5,952 bases of DNA from Methanobacterium sp. (lineage in GTDB: Archaea > Methanobacteriota > Methanobacteria > Methanobacteriales > Methanobacteriaceae). Every line of letters begins with the position of its first letter. Position 1 is the stretch's first letter. Position numbers and translations under genes: made by a program. Shown in pieces: positions 4,556 to 5,952 of this stretch. The DNA lies in contig PLXT01000090.1 in assembly GCA_003151535.1 (NCBI GenBank), forward strand, positions 1 to 5,952, given 5' to 3'. The notes under the pieces were generated by a model, which made no database searches, had not been told where the DNA came from, and was given only the letters and a program-made list of their open reading frames with translations.

Positions 4556-5695
4556 ATGGAAGAAAATGGTAAAATACCCAAAAATGTTATTGAAACTGAA
4601 ATAACTATGGGCCCAGTGCACTCTGCAGCAATCGAACCCTACAGGGTAAGGTTATTTGTTGAAGACGAAGTAGTGAGAGATGCAGAGATAACTATTGGAA
4701 TTAATCACAGGGGTATTGAAAGGATAATGGAAGGACTTCCTGTAGAGAAAGCCAATAGTTTAACCGAGAAAATATGTGGTATCTGCTCTAATGTCCATAT
4801 CTGGAATTCTGTATTAGTGGCAGAAAAAGCCCTAGAAATAGATGTCCCAGAAAGGGCTAGATACATTAGAATAATTATGGCAGAATTAGAAAGGTTACAC
4901 AGTCACATGTTATATTTAGCCCATGGATGTGAAGTTTTGGGGCATGAAACATTTGCTATGAGGTTATTCTATATCCGGGAAACAGTAATGGAACTCCTAA
5001 GAATGATTGGGGGAAACCGAGTACAATATGGTGTAAGTATCATAGGAGGTATAAGACCTCGATGTGATATAGATCAGATAAGAATCCAAAAAATCAAAGA
5101 AGGAATGGATACAGTTGAAACAAAAATAACTGAATTTGCCGACCGATTTGTTTCTGATCCCATGATAATGTCTAGGATAACAGGTGTAGGAACATTGCCC
5201 CAGGAAGATGCAATAAAACTTGGAACCAGCGGACCCACCCTACGTGCCACCGGAGTTGCAAAAGATCTTAGACAAGATATGAAAGAATATGAACCATTTG
5301 AATTTGATATAATTACACAAAATGATGGAGATGTTAAATCAAACCTTCTTGTACGAGTATATGAAATTTTAGAAGCAACAAAAATAATCAGACAAGCAAT
5401 TGCACAAATATCAGAGGGTAGAATAACCAACCGAAGCTGGGAAATGTACGATGCACCAATTACTAAAAGTTACATTGAAGCACCACGAGGTACATTATAT
5501 CATTCATATGCAATAAAAGATGGAAGGGTTCGACATTCAATTGTAAGAACACCATCAATAACCAACATCGGAGCAATGCAATACGCTTGTGTAGGTCATC
5601 ACATCACTGATGCACAACTGGCAATAGTACAATGTGACCCATGTTTCACATGCACAGACCGAGCAATTCAGATATTAGCATATAAAAGATTATAA
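4556..5695 (+). CDS. ehbN: Energy-converting [NiFe]-hydrogenase large subunit (EhbN type)
   Basis: This is the Ni-Fe-site subunit of a group 4 membrane-bound hydrogenase of the Eha/Ehb kind, which uses an ion gradient to drive low-potential ferredoxin reduction with H2. The four expected Ni ligands are present: C74 and C77 in E-K-I-C-G-I-C-S-N-V-H (71-81), and C363 and C366 in D-P-C-F-T-C-T-D-R (361-369). Also typical are I-N-H-R-G-I-E at 49-55 and E-R-L-H-S-H at 112-117. The 379 residues form a complete protein with no membrane helix. Only ten residues follow the D-P-C-x2-C-T-D-R motif, so there is little tail for a maturation protease to remove. I prefer EhbN over the paralogue EhaO from the remembered appearance of the N-terminal half; EhaO stays possible. 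Neither the small subunit (EhbM) nor the NuoH-like subunit flanks it, as they would in a compact ehb operon, so the other subunits must lie elsewhere. Confidence 0.92.
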   Translation: MEENGKIPKNVIETEITMGPVHSAAIEPYRVRLFVEDEVVRDAEITIGINHRGIERIMEGLPVEKANSLTEKICGICSNVHIWNSVLVAEKALEIDVPERARYIRIIMAELERLHSHMLYLAHGCEVLGHETFAMRLFYIRETVMELLRMIGGNRVQYGVSIIGGIRPRCDIDQIRIQKIKEGMDTVETKITEFADRFVSDPMIMSRITGVGTLPQEDAIKLGTSGPTLRATGVAKDLRQDMKEYEPFEFDIITQNDGDVKSNLLVRVYEILEATKIIRQAIAQISEGRITNRSWEMYDAPITKSYIEAPRGTLYHSYAIKDGRVRHSIVRTPSITNIGAMQYACVGHHITDAQLAIVQCDPCFTCTDRAIQILAYKRL

Positions 5696-5750
5696 ATAAT
5701 CTATGGAATAATCTGGGAAATTTAAGAAAATATAATATCTGGATGGAAAT
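5696..5750 (+). repeat. Degenerate short repeats downstream of ehbN
   Basis: ATAATCT occurs at 5696-5702 and 5708-5714, and ATCTGG at 5711-5716, 5737-5742 and again at 5756-5761. The same ATAATCT forms the tandem 10-mer at 4351-4370. A TATA-like AAAATATAATATC sits at about 5727-5739. This may be the promoter of the following small reading frame, but the spacing to its ATG is tight and low-complexity drift would look similar. Confidence 0.25.
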
Positions 5751-5919
5751 ATGAAATCTGGAAAATATACTGAAAATTCTTTAAAATTTTATAGGTCTCT
5801 TGTTTGTTTTAGTGGGATTAATACTTATTAATACAAAGTTTAGTATCTTAGATTATTCATTAATTGGAATAGTATTACTGATTTTAGGGATAGACGAAAC
5901 TATAAAGTTCAATCCCTAA
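5751..5919 (+). pseudogene. Frameshifted gene for a small two-helix membrane protein
   Basis: From the ATG at 5751 the frame reads MKSGKYTENSLKF and then loses sense, ending at a stop shortly after. Removing one T from the TTTT run at 5787-5790 joins it to the +1 frame. That frame reads F-I-G-L-L-F-V-L-V-G-L-I-L-I, then N-T-K-F-S-I-L-D-Y, then S-L-I-G-I-V-L-L-I-L-G-I, then D-E-T-I-K-F-N-P and a stop at 5917-5919. The joined product has 55 residues with a basic head and two hydrophobic helices. In the second frame a stop (5782-5784) lies just upstream and only TTG (5800) or GTG (5812) could start, neither with a good ribosome-binding site. A real mutation, a sequencing indel or slippage are all possible. 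I do not recognise the family. Confidence 0.5.
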
Positions 5920-5920
5920 A
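5883..5920 (+). terminator. 9-bp stem-loop at the end of the small reading frame
   Basis: TTTAGGGAT (5883-5891) pairs perfectly with ATCCCTAAA (5912-5920) across a 20-nt loop. The loop can itself form a short helix (GAAACT with AGTTC, one bulged A, ATAA loop). The right arm contains the stop codon of the small frame. A T-rich stretch follows at 5943-5952, so termination or 3'-end stabilisation is possible. Archaea often terminate at oligo-T without a hairpin, so the role is unsure. Confidence 0.35.
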
Positions 5921-5952
5921 CTGATATTGTGAACATTCAAAATTTTTCATTT

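Noticed and set aside
5074..5430. Minus-strand 118-residue frame inside the hydrogenase gene
   Set aside because: It is antisense to a conserved enzyme with all catalytic motifs, and shows no domain of its own.
4556..5695. Respiratory complex I 49-kDa subunit (NuoD) instead of hydrogenase
   Set aside because: All four Ni-ligand cysteines and the D-P-C-x2-C motif are present; complex I subunits have lost them.
5745..5780. Box C/D small RNA
   Set aside because: CTGA-like and ATGGAAAT strings occur, but no proper C (RUGAUGA) and D boxes at the right spacing with terminal stems.
5817..5832. Inverted repeat ATTAATA/TATTAAT with a 2-nt loop
   Set aside because: All A/T arms inside a hydrophobic reading frame; expected by chance in such DNA.

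Overview
The window is about 6 kb of AT-rich DNA from a methanogenic archaeon. It carries a methyl-coenzyme M reductase activation ATPase (component A2, atwA) and a membrane-type [NiFe]-hydrogenase large subunit of the energy-converting Eha/Ehb type. Ribosome-binding sites are of the GGTG(AT) type and upstream regions have archaeal TATA-like elements. The style of the proteins and the AT-richness fit Methanobacteriales (Methanobrevibacter or Methanosphaera-like), but the species cannot be fixed from the sequence alone.

Layout. On the minus strand, from about 1963 down to the left edge, lies a two-gene unit: a 593-residue protein I cannot assign to a known enzyme (182-1963), then after 20 nt the start of a small protein cut by the window edge (1-161). 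The visible 53 residues of the latter resemble the C-terminal, CTP-binding part of the LarC/DUF111 nickel-insertion family. A 100-bp AT-rich divergent promoter region (1964-2063) separates this unit from the plus-strand genes. The plus strand carries a DUF134/UPF0251 helix-turn-helix protein with a cysteine-rich zinc-ribbon tail (2064-2654), atwA (2722-4314), a previously unlisted 31-residue one-helix membrane protein with a good ribosome-binding site (4397-4492), and the [NiFe]-hydrogenase large subunit, best called ehbN (4556-5695). The last 257 bp have no intact long ORF. They hold what looks like a 55-residue two-helix membrane protein broken by one extra T (5751-5919), whose end overlaps a 9-bp stem-loop.

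How the parts may work together. AtwA supports ATP-dependent reductive activation of the nickel-F430 enzyme Mcr. The hydrogenase large subunit holds the Ni-Fe site that couples ion gradients to ferredoxin reduction with H2. LarC proteins handle nickel. The DUF134 protein is probably a DNA-binding, metal-binding regulator, and a 14-bp perfect palindrome lies between its TATA box and its start codon. A nickel/redox theme is therefore plausible for the neighbourhood, but this is inference from adjacency. No mobile element, CRISPR array, tRNA or rRNA was seen.
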